Positions 1 to 9,649 of a stretch of 64,000 nt of DNA are shown here, piece by piece. The DNA is taken from contig CAIYBN010000062.1 in assembly GCA_903924465.1 (NCBI GenBank), positions 1-64,000 of the forward strand. The letters run 5' to 3'. Each line of letters begins with the position of its first letter. Positions within the stretch are counted from its first letter, which is position 1. Under the pieces are notes generated by a model, which was not told the origin of the DNA, made no database searches, and saw only the letters and a program-made list of their open reading frames with translations. This DNA comes from an uncultured Myxococcales bacterium (GTDB taxonomy: Bacteria > Myxococcota_A > UBA9042). The position numbers and the translations under genes are program-made.

Positions 1-3000
1 CGTGCAAATTCGCGGCATTCCACGTTGCGGTCTGCGTCAGCGGGTCAAAACTCGCGATCACGTCGCCGTGGCAGAGCTGGCACTGCGTGCTGGTCGGATG
101 CGTACCGCCCGGCGGCGTCGTGTGGCAGGCCTGGCCGCAGGAATCAAACGTGCCGTCGACCTGCGTCCACACCGGTGCGACTTTGGCGGTCGTGACAGCC
201 GGCAGCGTTGCGCCGTGGCAGTACGAGCCCACGCATGTCGCGGATGCTGCGATCCAAGTCGGTTGCGCGCCGCCGACGGCTGCCAGCGCGCCAAAAGAGA
301 CCACCACGTCGCCGTCGCTGTGCGCGGTCGAGACCGGTACCACGTGACAATCGGCACACGCCACCTGCCGGTGCCAGCCCGCATTGGCAAGGTGCTGCGT
401 ATGCGCACCAACGCCCAGCGTCGTCGTCGCCGTCTCGCCATGCACGCCGTTGGGCGGAGCCGGATTCTGCGTCGCTGCGTCGCCGTGACAGGTCGTGCAA
501 GTCGGTACGGGCGCGTCGATGACGCCGTCGATGTGACGGTTCTTGTCGTTCCACACAGCCACGCTCGACTGCGCATCAAAACTTTGGATGACCGCACCAT
601 GGCACTGCCCGCATTGCGTGTTGGGCGTATGCGGCGGTCCAGGCGGCGTCGAGTGGCAGGCGGCGCCGCACGCGTTGAACGTTCCGGTCGGCGCGATCCA
701 GTTCGGCGTGCGCGCGACGGTCTGCCCCGGCGGCGGGGCCAAGAGCAACGCCCCGTGACACCACGCACCGTTGCAACTCAAGCCATCAGGCGCGAACTGC
801 GGCGTCGCACCCCCCGCCAGCGCCACGCCAGCGAATTGAATGTCCTCTACGCCGTTGGTGTGCGTTGGATCGAGCGGCACCACATGACATTCCACGCACT
901 GCACAGACCGGTGCCACGTGGACGCGTCCAAGTGCGCGCGGTGCGCACCGACCGCTGGTGTCGATGACTTCGTCTCGCCATGCGCGCCCAACGGTGGCGA
1001 CGGATCCGCCTTCGCTGCGTCGCCGTGACAGCTCGTGCAACTCAGCTTGCGCACCTGCACCTGACCGTCAATATGCAAGCCGGCATTGTTCCACACCACC
1101 ATCTGCTGCGCCGGATCCCACGTTTGGATAACGTCGCCATGGCACAGGCCGCATTCCCCACTCTTCGGGTGCGCGCCGCCCGGCGGCACGCTGTGGCAGG
1201 CCTGTCCACATGCATTGAACGTACCGTCGACCTTCGTCCAGACCGGCGTCTTGAACACCGTCGTACCAGTGACGCCTTCCGGCAGCCCCGCGCCGTGGCA
1301 CCAGCCGCCGCTGCAGGTCGCCGCGTTGGCGTCAAAGGTCGGCGTCGCGCCGTTGGCGAGCGCAACGCTGCTCCAGACCAGTTCGTCCACCCCGTTGGCG
1401 TGAGTCAAGCTCGCCGGCACCACGTGACAATCCGCGCACTGCACCGGTCGGTGCCAATCGCCGCCCACGAGATGCGCCTGGTGCGCGCCGACGCCGAGGT
1501 CCGTCGTCTTTGTCAACCCCGTCACGCTCTTGGGCGGTGCCGGATCCTTGCGCGCCGCGTCGCCGTGACACGTCTCGCAGTTTTTGCCGATCACGTCGAT
1601 CACGCCGTCAATGTGCCGCGTCGCGTCCTTCCAGGTCGCCTTGCCTGCCACGGCGTCAAAAGACGCAATGACGTCGCCGTGACACTGCGCGCAGTTCGAA
1701 TTCGGCGGGTGCGGGGCCAAGGGCGGCGTCGCGTGGCAGCTCTTGCCGCACGCGGTCGCCGAGCCGTCCACCTGATTCCACACCGGCATCGTCGGCAGCC
1801 CCGCCGGTTGCCCCTCCAGCAACGCACCGTGACACCACGTCCCGGTGCAGCCCAGCGTTGTCAGGTCGAGCACGGGCTGCGCGCCACCGGTTGTTGCCGG
1901 ACCGCCCCAGTCCAGTTCCACCTGTCCGTCCGCGTGTTTGACCGACGTCGGCACCAGATGGCAATCGGTGCACTGCACCTGCCGGTGCCAGTCGCTCGTG
2001 CTGAGATGGGCCGTGTGCGCACCCACACCTGCAACCTTCGTGTCCGTGTTGCCGTGCGCATCCAGCGGCGGCGCCGGCTGAGCCGTGGCCGCATTGCCGT
2101 GGCAGGTCGTGCACGTCAGCGTCTGTACGTCGACCACGCCGTCCACGTGCCTCGACGCGTTGGCCCATGCGACGACGGGCGGATTGCCAGGCTGGAAGGT
2201 CGCAATCACGGCGCTATGGCAGCTTTGGCAGTTGTCGTTCTGCGGATGCTGCCCGCCCGGCGGCGTCGTGTGGCACGCTGCACCGCACTGCGCAAAAGTG
2301 CCATCCACCTGCGTCCACTGCGGTGTCTTGGCCACAGACGCGCCGGATTTTGCCTCCGGAAGCGTGGCTCCGTGGCAGTAACCATTCGAACACGTCGTCT
2401 TCTGTGGGTCAAAAACCGGTGTCGCGCCTTGCGCCAATGCGACTTCACCCCACGTCAGCGCCACGACGCCGTCGCTGTGGCTGGTCGACGACGGCACGAT
2501 GTGGCAGTCCTGACACGTTCCTTGCCGGTGCCACATTGCGCTGCTCAGGTGCTTCTGGTGCGCACCGACGGCCGCGTCTGACGTCTGCGTTTGCCCTTGC
2601 GTGCCCACGGGCGGGGCTGCGTTGCCCGAGACCGCATCGCCGTGGCACGTCGTGCAGGTCAGCGTCACCACCTCAAGCTTGCCATTGATATGCTTGCTCG
2701 CGTCCGCCCACACCACCGTCGGCGGATCGCCGGTCTGAAAGGAGGCCACAACGGCTGTGTGGCAATTCTGACATTGGTCACTCGGCGGGTGCGTCCCGCC
2801 TGGCGGCGTCGTGTGACAGGCAGCCCCGCACTGCTTGAACGTGCCGTCGACCTGTGTCCAGTTTGGCTGCTTCTGCACCGTCGCGCCCGTCTTTGCCGGC
2901 GCCAAGGTCACGCCGTGGCAATACGCGCCGCTACAGGTCGTCGCCGCGTCATCAAAGACAGGCGACGCGCTTTGGGCCAACGCGATGCCACCGAACACGA

Positions 3001-5626
3001 GCTGCACGATGCCATCGGCGTGTTCCTGCACAGCCGGCACCGTGTGGCAATTGGCGCACTGGACGTCGTGGTGCCAGTCCGACGCCTGCAGGTGCGCCTC
3101 GTGCGCACCCACCGCCTTGCTGGTCGTAGCGAATTCTCCGTGCGTACCCTGCGGCGGTGCGGCCTTGCCCAGACTCGGATTGCCGTGGCAGGTTGTGCAC
3201 TGCAGCGGCGGCGCGTCCACGGTCCCGTCGATGTGGCGGCTCGCGTCCTTCCACGTGGCCTGCTTGGAAACCGGGTCAAACGACTGGATAACGGCGCCGT
3301 GGCACGTCTGGCACGCCGTGTTGCCAGGATGTGGCGGCGGCGGTGGCGTCATGTGGCAAGCCGCCCCGCACTGGTTGAACGTGCCGTCGACCTGGTTCCA
3401 GACCGGCGTGCCGAGGGCGCCGCTCGCCGTGAAGCCCGGCAGCGCCGTGCCGTGACACCACGTGCCCGAACAGCCCAGCGCGTCAAACGAAAACGCTGGT
3501 GTCGCGCCGCCTGCCGCCGCCGGTCCGCCCCACTTCAGGTCGAGCTTGCCGTCGGTGTGCGTCGCGCTTGTCGGCACCACGTGGCAGTCGCCGCACTGCA
3601 CTTGCCGGTGCCACGCGCTCGCGGTCAAGTGCGCGAGATGCGCGCCCACGGCCGGTTCAGACGTCTGCATCTCCCCCTTCAGTCCTTTTGGCGGCGCCGG
3701 CTGGTTGGTTGCCGCGTCGCCGTGGCACGTCGTGCAGTCGAGCTTGATGACGTCTACCTGTCCGTTCACATGCAAATTCGGCGCGTTCCAGACGGCTGTG
3801 CCTGTGGCGCTGTCGTAGGACGCGATGACGCTGCTGTGGCAGAGCTGACAATCGGCCACCTGCGGGTGCATGCCGCCTGGCGGCGTCGTATGGCACGCCG
3901 CACCGCATTGTTTGAACGTGCCGTCGACCTGCGTCCAAACCGGCTGCGTCGCCACCGTCGCTCCGGTCTTGGGCGGCAACAGCGTCGTTCCATGGCAATA
4001 GGTGCCCGCACACGACGCGCCAGAGGCGTCAAACTGCGGCTTTGCGCCGCCCGACAGCGCGATCGCGCCGAAATCAAAATCCACCTGTCCGTTGGCGTGC
4101 AGCACGTTGGTGGGCACTGCATGGCAATCCGCGCATTCCACCGGCCGGTGCCACGGCCCACCGGACAAGTGCGACTGATGGGCGCCAACCGCCGCCGCGC
4201 TCGTCTTGGTCTCGCCATGCGTGCCCAAAGGCGGTGCCGCTTGCCCGGTCGCGGGATTGCCGTGGCAGCTTGTGCAGTCCAATTCGCCCATGTCGACCTT
4301 GCCGTTGATGTGCAACGCCGAATCGACCCACTGCACCGTCGGCGGATTGCCCGCCTGGAAACTCGCCACAACCGCCGGGTGACACTTCTGGCATTGGTCG
4401 TCCGGCGGATGCGTTCCGCCCGGCGGGGTCGTGTGGCAAGCCGCGCCACACTGGTTGAACGTGCCATCCACTTGCGTCCATTTCGGCGCTTTGGCCACAG
4501 TCGCGCCCGCCTTCGCCGGCAGCAGCGTCGCGCCGTGGCAATAGGCACCGCTGCACGTCGCCGTTCCGGTATCCAAGCCCGGCGTCGCGCCCGCTTTCGT
4601 TGCCAGCCCGCTGAAGGTCACGTCCGGCGTGCCGTTGGCATGCAGCGGCGTCTTGGGCACCACGTGGCAATCGCCGCACAGCACCGGGCCGTGCCAATTC
4701 GCCGGTTTCAGATGCTGCTGGTGTGCGCCCACCGTCAAGTTCGTCGTGGCCGAGGCGCCGTGCGTATCCGTGGGCGGCGCCGGATCCGCGTTCGCCGGAT
4801 TGCCGTGGCACGTTGTGCAGCTGAGCGCTGGCGCATCCACGACGCCGTCAATATGCCGCGTGGGATCGGCCCAGATCGCCTGCTGACTGGACGGATCAAA
4901 GCTCGCAATCACCGCACCGTGGCACAACGCGCAATCCGCGTTCGCCGGATGGGGCGGTCCCGGCGGCGTGTTGTGGCAAGCCTGTCCACACTGGTTGAAC
5001 GTGCCGTCGACCTGATTCCACACCGGCTCGCGCAGCACCGACTGCCCTGCGGGTGCGCCAAAAAGCAGCGCACCGTGGCACCAGGCTCCGCTGCACGTCA
5101 GCGTCGCTTGAGCGAAAGTCGGCGTGGCATCCTGGGCGATCGCCGGCCCCGACCACTTGAAGTCCGTGACGCCGTTCGCGTGCGGCACGTTGGTGGGCAC
5201 GGGGTGGCAATCCTGACACTGCACGCGCCGGTGCCAATCACTCCCGCCCAGGTGGTTCTGGTGCGCGCCGACCGCCGCATCCGTCGTCAGCGTCTCGTCA
5301 TTCGTGCCCTTGGGTGGCGCCGGATTGTCCGCACCCTTGGTGCCGTGACAGGAGAAACACGACGCTTTCCACGTGCTCGTGGTCGCGTCGGACGCCAGTG
5401 CCACATCGCCATCATTCACGGCAAATGAGTCGCCCACATCCAAGCCCAGCGCGTCGAGACCGGCGTCTACGACGTTGCCCATGTCCTCAAAGACGTCGAG
5501 CGGAGCTTCGACGGCAGTCTCCGCCGGCGGCGCCGAGCGACAACTGGCGAGGACAAAAAACACGAGTGCGGCGACCCAGCCGGCCAGATAACGTGCACTT
5601 GTGGCGCGGGAAGGAGGCACGGGCAC
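1..5626 (-). CDS. Giant multiheme c-type cytochrome lipoprotein built of 180-residue five-heme repeats (3' end outside window)
   Basis: The frame is open on the minus strand from about 5626 to the left edge, about 1,875 codons, and the C-terminus lies outside the window. A signal segment ends in the lipobox LVFFVLASC and is followed by a short acidic linker, so lipid anchoring at the surface is likely. The rest is ten tandem units of about 540 bp. Each unit has five heme-type motifs in fixed order: CTTCHG-like, CxDCH followed by VVP, CX4CH (for example CSGAYCH), CX3CH (CGAACH or CGQACH), and CxxCH. I located all 50 by eye. The CX4CH plus CXXCH mix matches the Geobacter/Anaeromyxobacter CxxxxCH...CXXCH family. 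A conserved HxxHL...WH stretch precedes the second motif and may give distal ligands. The start is GTG at 5626 or GTG at 5620, because an in-frame TAG lies just upstream. Extracellular electron transfer is inferred. Confidence 0.9.
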   Translation of the reverse strand, partial: MPVPPSRATSARYLAGWVAALVFFVLASCRSAPPAETAVEAPLDVFEDMGNVVDAGLDALGLDVGDSFAVNDGDVALASDATTSTWKASCFSCHGTKGADNPAPPKGTNDETLTTDAAVGAHQNHLGGSDWHRRVQCQDCHPVPTNVPHANGVTDFKWSGPAIAQDATPTFAQATLTCSGAWCHGALLFGAPAGQSVLREPVWNQVDGTFNQCGQACHNTPPGPPHPANADCALCHGAVIASFDPSSQQAIWADPTRHIDGVVDAPALSCTTCHGNPANADPAPPTDTHGASATTNLTVGAHQQHLKPANWHGPVLCGDCHVVPKTPLHANGTPDVTFSGLATKAGATPGLDTGTATCSGAYCHGATLLPAKAGATVAKAPKWTQVDGTFNQCGAACHTTPPGGTHPPDDQCQKCHPAVVASFQAGNPPTVQWVDSALHINGKVDMGELDCTSCHGNPATGQAAPPLGTHGETKTSAAAVGAHQSHLSGGPWHRPVECADCHAVPTNVLHANGQVDFDFGAIALSGGAKPQFDASGASCAGTYCHGTTLLPPKTGATVATQPVWTQVDGTFKQCGAACHTTPPGGMHPQVADCQLCHSSVIASYDSATGTAVWNAPNLHVNGQVDVIKLDCTTCHGDAATNQPAPPKGLKGEMQTSEPAVGAHLAHLTASAWHRQVQCGDCHVVPTSATHTDGKLDLKWGGPAAAGGATPAFSFDALGCSGTWCHGTALPGFTASGALGTPVWNQVDGTFNQCGAACHMTPPPPPHPGNTACQTCHGAVIQSFDPVSKQATWKDASRHIDGTVDAPPLQCTTCHGNPSLGKAAPPQGTHGEFATTSKAVGAHEAHLQASDWHHDVQCANCHTVPAVQEHADGIVQLVFGGIALAQSASPVFDDAATTCSGAYCHGVTLAPAKTGATVQKQPNWTQVDGTFKQCGAACHTTPPGGTHPPSDQCQNCHTAVVASFQTGDPPTVVWADASKHINGKLEVVTLTCTTCHGDAVSGNAAPPVGTQGQTQTSDAAVGAHQKHLSSAMWHRQGTCQDCHIVPSSTSHSDGVVALTWGEVALAQGATPVFDPQKTTCSNGYCHGATLPEAKSGASVAKTPQWTQVDGTFAQCGAACHTTPPGGQHPQNDNCQSCHSAVIATFQPGNPPVVAWANASRHVDGVVDVQTLTCTTCHGNAATAQPAPPLDAHGNTDTKVAGVGAHTAHLSTSDWHRQVQCTDCHLVPTSVKHADGQVELDWGGPATTGGAQPVLDLTTLGCTGTWCHGALLEGQPAGLPTMPVWNQVDGSATACGKSCHATPPLAPHPPNSNCAQCHGDVIASFDAVAGKATWKDATRHIDGVIDVIGKNCETCHGDAARKDPAPPKSVTGLTKTTDLGVGAHQAHLVGGDWHRPVQCADCHVVPASLTHANGVDELVWSSVALANGATPTFDANAATCSGGWCHGAGLPEGVTGTTVFKTPVWTKVDGTFNACGQACHSVPPGGAHPKSGECGLCHGDVIQTWDPAQQMVVWNNAGLHIDGQVQVRKLSCTSCHGDAAKADPSPPLGAHGETKSSTPAVGAHRAHLDASTWHRSVQCVECHVVPLDPTHTNGVEDIQFAGVALAGGATPQFAPDGLSCNGAWCHGALLLAPPPGQTVARTPNWIAPTGTFNACGAACHSTPPGPPHTPNTQCGQCHGAVIQSFDAQSSVAVWNDKNRHIDGVIDAPVPTCTTCHGDAATQNPAPPNGVHGETATTTLGVGAHTQHLANAGWHRQVACADCHVVPVSTAHSDGDVVVSFGALAAVGGAQPTWIAASATCVGSYCHGATLPAVTTAKVAPVWTQVDGTFDSCGQACHTTPPGGTHPTSTQCQLCHGDVIASFDPLTQTATWNAANLH

Positions 5627-5807
5627 CGACTACGACAAAAAGTGATGACAGGGCGCGGGGAATGCCGCATCCGGAAGGTAGTCGGATTTGGCGCATTTGG
5701 TCAGGCGAAAAAGCGCATCGGCCATGCAGAACTTCACATTTCTTCATTGTGGAGGTGGACGGGCGCAGGGAGATTGCGAGGGCGTCTTTGCCCCAAACCA
5801 TTCAAGG

Positions 5808-5832
5808 AAAATGGCGTGCTGGCGCGGCCAGC
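5808..5832 (-). terminator. Possible rho-independent terminator after the 5918-6745 lipoprotein gene
   Basis: Positions 5818-5832 form a perfect 6-bp stem (GCTGGC/GCCAGC) with a 3-nt loop. On the minus strand a TTTT run follows at 5811-5808. The site lies in the 291-bp gap between two minus-strand genes. The T run is short, so the call is weak. The rest of this gap (5627-5917) shows no gene and no convincing promoter. Confidence 0.35.
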
Positions 5833-5917
5833 CCCGCGCAGGACCGCAGCAACTTACAGTCGGATAACCCGATGTTCGCGCTTCGGTGGCGTTGCAGGAG
5901 ACGGGAGCCCATTCAGC

Positions 5918-6745
5918 TCACAAGCACGTCCAGCAGCAGGCGAAAGTGGTCGGTGCGCAGAAGCCGGATTTTGTACCGGGGCCAATTTTGCAGTCAGGCC
6001 GCGCTGGATCGTGGCAATCCGCGCTGCTGGTGCACGCTTCCGCGCACAGGCAGTGGTTCATCGGGCCGCCGGCCGGGCAGCATTGGCACGCGAGGTTGGA
6101 ATCGCTGCATGTGCCGGTGCCGGGAACCGTGCACAGTTGTGGTGCGACGATGTCCGCTGCAGCGTCATCGGGCTCCGCGTCTGCGCCTCCGTCCTCCGCT
6201 GTGGCCGAGTCGACCTCCGCATCGGCCGTGACCATGCAAGAGGCGGAGTCCGCTTGGCACTGCCCCGAGGCGCATCGCAAGTTCGTCGCCGGGGCAGCAT
6301 CGGACACGCCGTGGCCATCGCGATACGCCTTGCACGCGGGTCCGTAGAAGACGTTCAGCAGCGCATCGGCGTCGGACTTGGCTGACTTCGAGATGGCATC
6401 GCCCGAACCTTGGCCAATCGGCCCACCCAAGTCGCAGGAATAGGCGCCACCGACAACCAGGCAATCTGCGTTGGCGGAGCAAGCTGCATGGGATGCAACG
6501 AATACCGCCCAATCCTTGACGATCTGCGCACAATCGACCGACGCAACCACGTCCGCATCCGCGCCGGTGAGGGCATCGTCGCTTGCGTCCGCGCCGGGAC
6601 TGGCGCTGTCGGTGATGCTGCCGTCCTGCGCGACGACGGTGTCTTCGGAGCCGCCATCTTCCACGCCCGCATTGCCGGAACTGGAACTGCCGCAGTTCAC
6701 CAGCGTCAGCATCAGCGCCGGCCACATCGTCCAGACTCGTCGCAT
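5918..6745 (-). CDS. Asp/Ala-rich lipoprotein with Cys-rich C-terminus
   Basis: 275 residues of unknown function. The N-terminus MRRVWTMWPALMLTLVNC is a lipoprotein-like signal, though Asn before Cys18 is not a canonical lipobox residue. Residues about 20-65 are a low-complexity Asp/Ala/Ser linker. The central part (VDCAQIVKDWAVFVASH and following) and the tail have paired cysteines, ending in FACCWTCL. This layout is common in surface lipoproteins of Myxococcota. I chose the ATG at 6745 because it gives a clean signal peptide and has a purine-rich stretch (GAGGGTGG) upstream. The frame is open upstream to 6940, but that extension has no signal or ribosome site. It lies 35 bp after the DUF2330 gene on the same strand and may be co-transcribed with it. 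Confidence 0.8.
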   Translation of the reverse strand: MRRVWTMWPALMLTLVNCGSSSSGNAGVEDGGSEDTVVAQDGSITDSASPGADASDDALTGADADVVASVDCAQIVKDWAVFVASHAACSANADCLVVGGAYSCDLGGPIGQGSGDAISKSAKSDADALLNVFYGPACKAYRDGHGVSDAAPATNLRCASGQCQADSASCMVTADAEVDSATAEDGGADAEPDDAAADIVAPQLCTVPGTGTCSDSNLACQCCPAGGPMNHCLCAEACTSSADCHDPARPDCKIGPGTKSGFCAPTTFACCWTCL

Positions 6746-6780
6746 GGCACCACCCTCTCTGCTTCCGGAGCCAGTTGGTG

Positions 6781-8994
6781 TCAGACCCTGCGACGTCGCA
6801 CGGCAAGGCATGCCAACAAAGTGAGGAGCGCCGATGCGAGAGACGCGGAGCCGTGCTGCGTTGCGGCGCATCCAGACTTGGCGCTGCCCGATCCGTCCGC
6901 GCCTGCCACACCGCCGTTGCCAGCGTCTGGTTCGACCCAACCGTTGGCGGAATCGACGCCGGGGACTGGTCCGGTTTTGACATCAGGCCCGGCATCACTC
7001 AATCCGCCGCCGTCACTGGCATCCGCGTCGGCACTGCACGCCTGTCCACTCACGTCGGGCGGCAGTTGCCCGTCCACCCAGCAGGCTTTGGGCGTGCAGG
7101 TGTAATTGTTGTAGTAGTTTTGAGGTGTTGGTTTCGTCCACGGCGTCACTTTTTCGACCAGCACGTCAGACGGCGGCGGTAGCCACGACTTGCCTTTTTG
7201 CAGGACCAAATCAGCTGGCAGGCTCGACTTGCCGGGCTTGGCTCCGGCGATCGCCGCGCTGACAACCGGCACATCGGTCGCCGCGATGTCGATGGGCTTG
7301 CCGCTCTCCTCCAACACCTGGACCGTCAAGGCCAACGGCGCCGATTTGAAGCGCGCATCCTGCGGCGGCTGCGTCCCGGCCGGAAAGACCCACGAGCCGA
7401 GGCCATCGATGGTGTACCGCACCGAATCGGCGTTGCCGGCGCCGTAGTAGTAGCCACCCGGGCTGTCATCCCACCAGCCGGTGCTGCACACTGCATGGGT
7501 CTGCACTGGACGCGACGGACTCACCCCCGGCAAGTCGGGATTGAAGGCGAAAATGGGATCGCGGTCCATCTCATTGGGCGAAATCCGCATCGCGAGACGC
7601 GTGATGGTCTGGCTGGCCGCCAGTTGAACCATCACGTCACCGATCGGCTTCACGAGGTCGTCGTCAACGGCCTTCGCCAACGCCGCGCCATCGACGGCGA
7701 TGGCAGCCAGGGCCTCGTGGGTCAGCGGCGTGACCACGCCCGGCAGCGCGCACGCTGGACTCGCTGGCATGTACCAGTAGAGCGCGCACGACTTCAGGTC
7801 GGCCAGCGCCTGCAACGTCGGGACGCCCGGAAGCACGGCGTCAAACTTCAGCAGCGGCCCTAGCGTATCGGCCAGTTCCGCATTCAGCGGCAGATTGGCC
7901 AAAATCTGCGCAAAATCGTCGAGGTTGGTGACCGCCGCGAACGCGGACTCCAATCCCTTGAATGGGTTGTTGCTCAGGAACTGCGAGACCGTTGCGCCGT
8001 CCATCGCTGATTCCGTGACGAACGCCCGGCCACCGGCCTCATCGATCGCGCCGGCCACCACCTGATCGAAGTTGATCGGCCGCGGCACCGAGCCGGCACC
8101 TGAGGTCATTTGCCCCAGTGTCATGCGCAGCGGATTGGGCTCCACGGCCAAATGGTTCTTCGGTACCGCGCGCCCTGCACCCGCAATGGTCACAACGACA
8201 CTCAGTTCATCCGCCGCGGCAATCGACGTCAAGCGCAGCGGGACACACGGATCCGAGTCGAGCATCTGCAACGCAATCGGCCGGATCGCCTCGACCCCTT
8301 GTCCGTTTTGCAAGTGCACGGCGACAAAGACATTTCCCTGATCGATGTGGCTCTGAATGATCGGCTTGGCCTTGTCCGGGAGCGCATACCCGTGGCCCGT
8401 CAGCCAATCGTACAGCGCCTTGGCGTCGGTGCTCTGCACCACGACGTAGTCGTACGGACCGGTGGATCCCTGGCTCAGGATCTGCACCTTGGGCCCACCG
8501 CCACCATTGCTGGCACCATCCGCACTGGCATCGGAGGCCGCAGCGTCCTCCGCTCCCGGACCGTACTGATAGCCGTAATAGGGCTCCACGCAGCCGTCAA
8601 ACGCGCTGCGGCAGTTCTCAGCCGGCTGCTGCTGCACGTCGTAGCGCATCGCCATGGCCTGATCGAGCGCGTCAAAGACCGCCACCGATCCGACGCTCAC
8701 CTTGGGCAGCTTGGGCACCGGCAGGACCCAGCCAAAATCCTTGGCTTGACCCGAATAGCGCACCTCGACCCACACGTTCGATATTTGCGTCGCCGGGTCG
8801 TGCAGGAACAGCACCCGTTCGGCGTTCTGCACCACGGTTTGGGTCACTTCCGGCGTGGGCGGCGAGAAGCAGCCACCACAAGCATAGGCTGGCGCGGCGA
8901 GCAGCGGGGCGACCAGGAGGCCGCTCAGTGCCAGCAGCCGAAAAAGCTGGGGAATCGGCTGCAGGTTGAAGTGGTTGGGGCTTGGCGCGTTCAT
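6781..8994 (-). CDS. DUF2330 family exported protein with MYXO-CTERM-like sorting tail
   Basis: 737 residues. A signal peptide (LLALSGLLVAPLLAAPAYA) is followed by CGGCFSPP, the typical mature start of DUF2330 proteins. The FLHDP... and GWVLPVPKLPKV blocks also fit that family, whose function is unknown. A low-complexity Asp/Gly/Ser linker (about residues 640-700) leads to the tail KSGCAATQHG, a hydrophobic helix and the cluster RRRR. This is the Cys, helix, Arg-cluster plan of MYXO-CTERM sorting signals, processed by myxosortase in Myxococcota. I chose the ATG at 8994 because GGAGG sits 4 nt upstream; the ATG 15 nt further upstream would place that site inside the gene. A VEVRY...GQAKDFGW region is well conserved by eye. 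Confidence 0.88.
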   Translation of the reverse strand: MNAPSPNHFNLQPIPQLFRLLALSGLLVAPLLAAPAYACGGCFSPPTPEVTQTVVQNAERVLFLHDPATQISNVWVEVRYSGQAKDFGWVLPVPKLPKVSVGSVAVFDALDQAMAMRYDVQQQPAENCRSAFDGCVEPYYGYQYGPGAEDAAASDASADGASNGGGGPKVQILSQGSTGPYDYVVVQSTDAKALYDWLTGHGYALPDKAKPIIQSHIDQGNVFVAVHLQNGQGVEAIRPIALQMLDSDPCVPLRLTSIAAADELSVVVTIAGAGRAVPKNHLAVEPNPLRMTLGQMTSGAGSVPRPINFDQVVAGAIDEAGGRAFVTESAMDGATVSQFLSNNPFKGLESAFAAVTNLDDFAQILANLPLNAELADTLGPLLKFDAVLPGVPTLQALADLKSCALYWYMPASPACALPGVVTPLTHEALAAIAVDGAALAKAVDDDLVKPIGDVMVQLAASQTITRLAMRISPNEMDRDPIFAFNPDLPGVSPSRPVQTHAVCSTGWWDDSPGGYYYGAGNADSVRYTIDGLGSWVFPAGTQPPQDARFKSAPLALTVQVLEESGKPIDIAATDVPVVSAAIAGAKPGKSSLPADLVLQKGKSWLPPPSDVLVEKVTPWTKPTPQNYYNNYTCTPKACWVDGQLPPDVSGQACSADADASDGGGLSDAGPDVKTGPVPGVDSANGWVEPDAGNGGVAGADGSGSAKSGCAATQHGSASLASALLTLLACLAVRRRRV

Positions 8995-9015
8995 CGTTCC
9001 TCCGGGCAATGGCGG

Positions 9016-9270
9016 CTACGGTTCATGGGACAACGGCACCGTCGAGCATGGCGATCCACCCGGCGCTCGAAGTGAGCTGGCTGCTGTCGTCGACGCTGTG
9101 CTGCAAGCGCACGAGAACGACGTCGGCCACTGCGCGAGATTGCGCGGCTCCGGCTGATGCCAAACACGGCCGTGGGCGAGGCGGTCATGGTCTCCCTTTG
9201 TCGGCAGTCCGAGCACTTGCCAACCGTCGCTGGCTTGGTGCAACAGCCATGCCAGTCGGCGCATATTCAT
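9016..9270 (-). CDS. Possible small hypothetical protein (84 aa), doubtful
   Basis: ATG at 9270 follows AGGAT. The first half (MRRLAWLLHQASDGWQ and on) looks protein-like. The second half is Ser/Ala/Thr-rich and less convincing, and another frame reads equally well there. It lies in the 655-bp gap (8995-9649) between a minus-strand and a plus-strand gene. I recognise no family. The remainder of the gap (9271-9649) is of lower GC and probably holds the promoter of the Sushi/EGF gene; I could not pick out clear boxes. Confidence 0.22.
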   Translation of the reverse strand: MNMRRLAWLLHQASDGWQVLGLPTKGDHDRLAHGRVWHQPEPRNLAQWPTSFSCACSTASTTAASSLRAPGGSPCSTVPLSHEP

Positions 9271-9649
9271 AACATCCTGTTGTTGCGTGGTAATGCTGCG
9301 CATTCGGCCACAAGAACGTCGCGGCGACTGTAGGAATTTACCACATGGTGGGCAAATCACAACACACGCCGTTCGGTGCATGCAAGAATCCGGAATGCGA
9401 CCGCGAGTTTTGAACATCGCGCTCGGCCGCAAGTGCGTCGATGACGTGGAAATTTGTAAGCACCCGATTTTTCCAATGGCCCGACGGAACGCGCTGACCT
9501 CTGGCGACAGCGCCACAGCCTTTCTGGCACGCGTTTGTCGCATCCATTTCGCCGCGATCGGCCATTTTGTCGCGAATCCTGCGCGGTTGTGCTCGTGCCA
9601 GCGAGCGCCTACGATGCCGCAGGTTGGGTAGAAAACGAGGGGAGGAAAC

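Noticed and set aside
2591..5428. Open plus-strand frame of 945 codons
   Set aside because: Antisense to the multiheme gene. The minus frame has 50 ordered heme motifs and a lipobox; this one is Arg-rich and without motifs.
9287..9631. 114-codon plus-strand frame before the Sushi/EGF gene
   Set aside because: No ribosome site, no domain, and composition like intergenic sequence; probably leader/promoter region.
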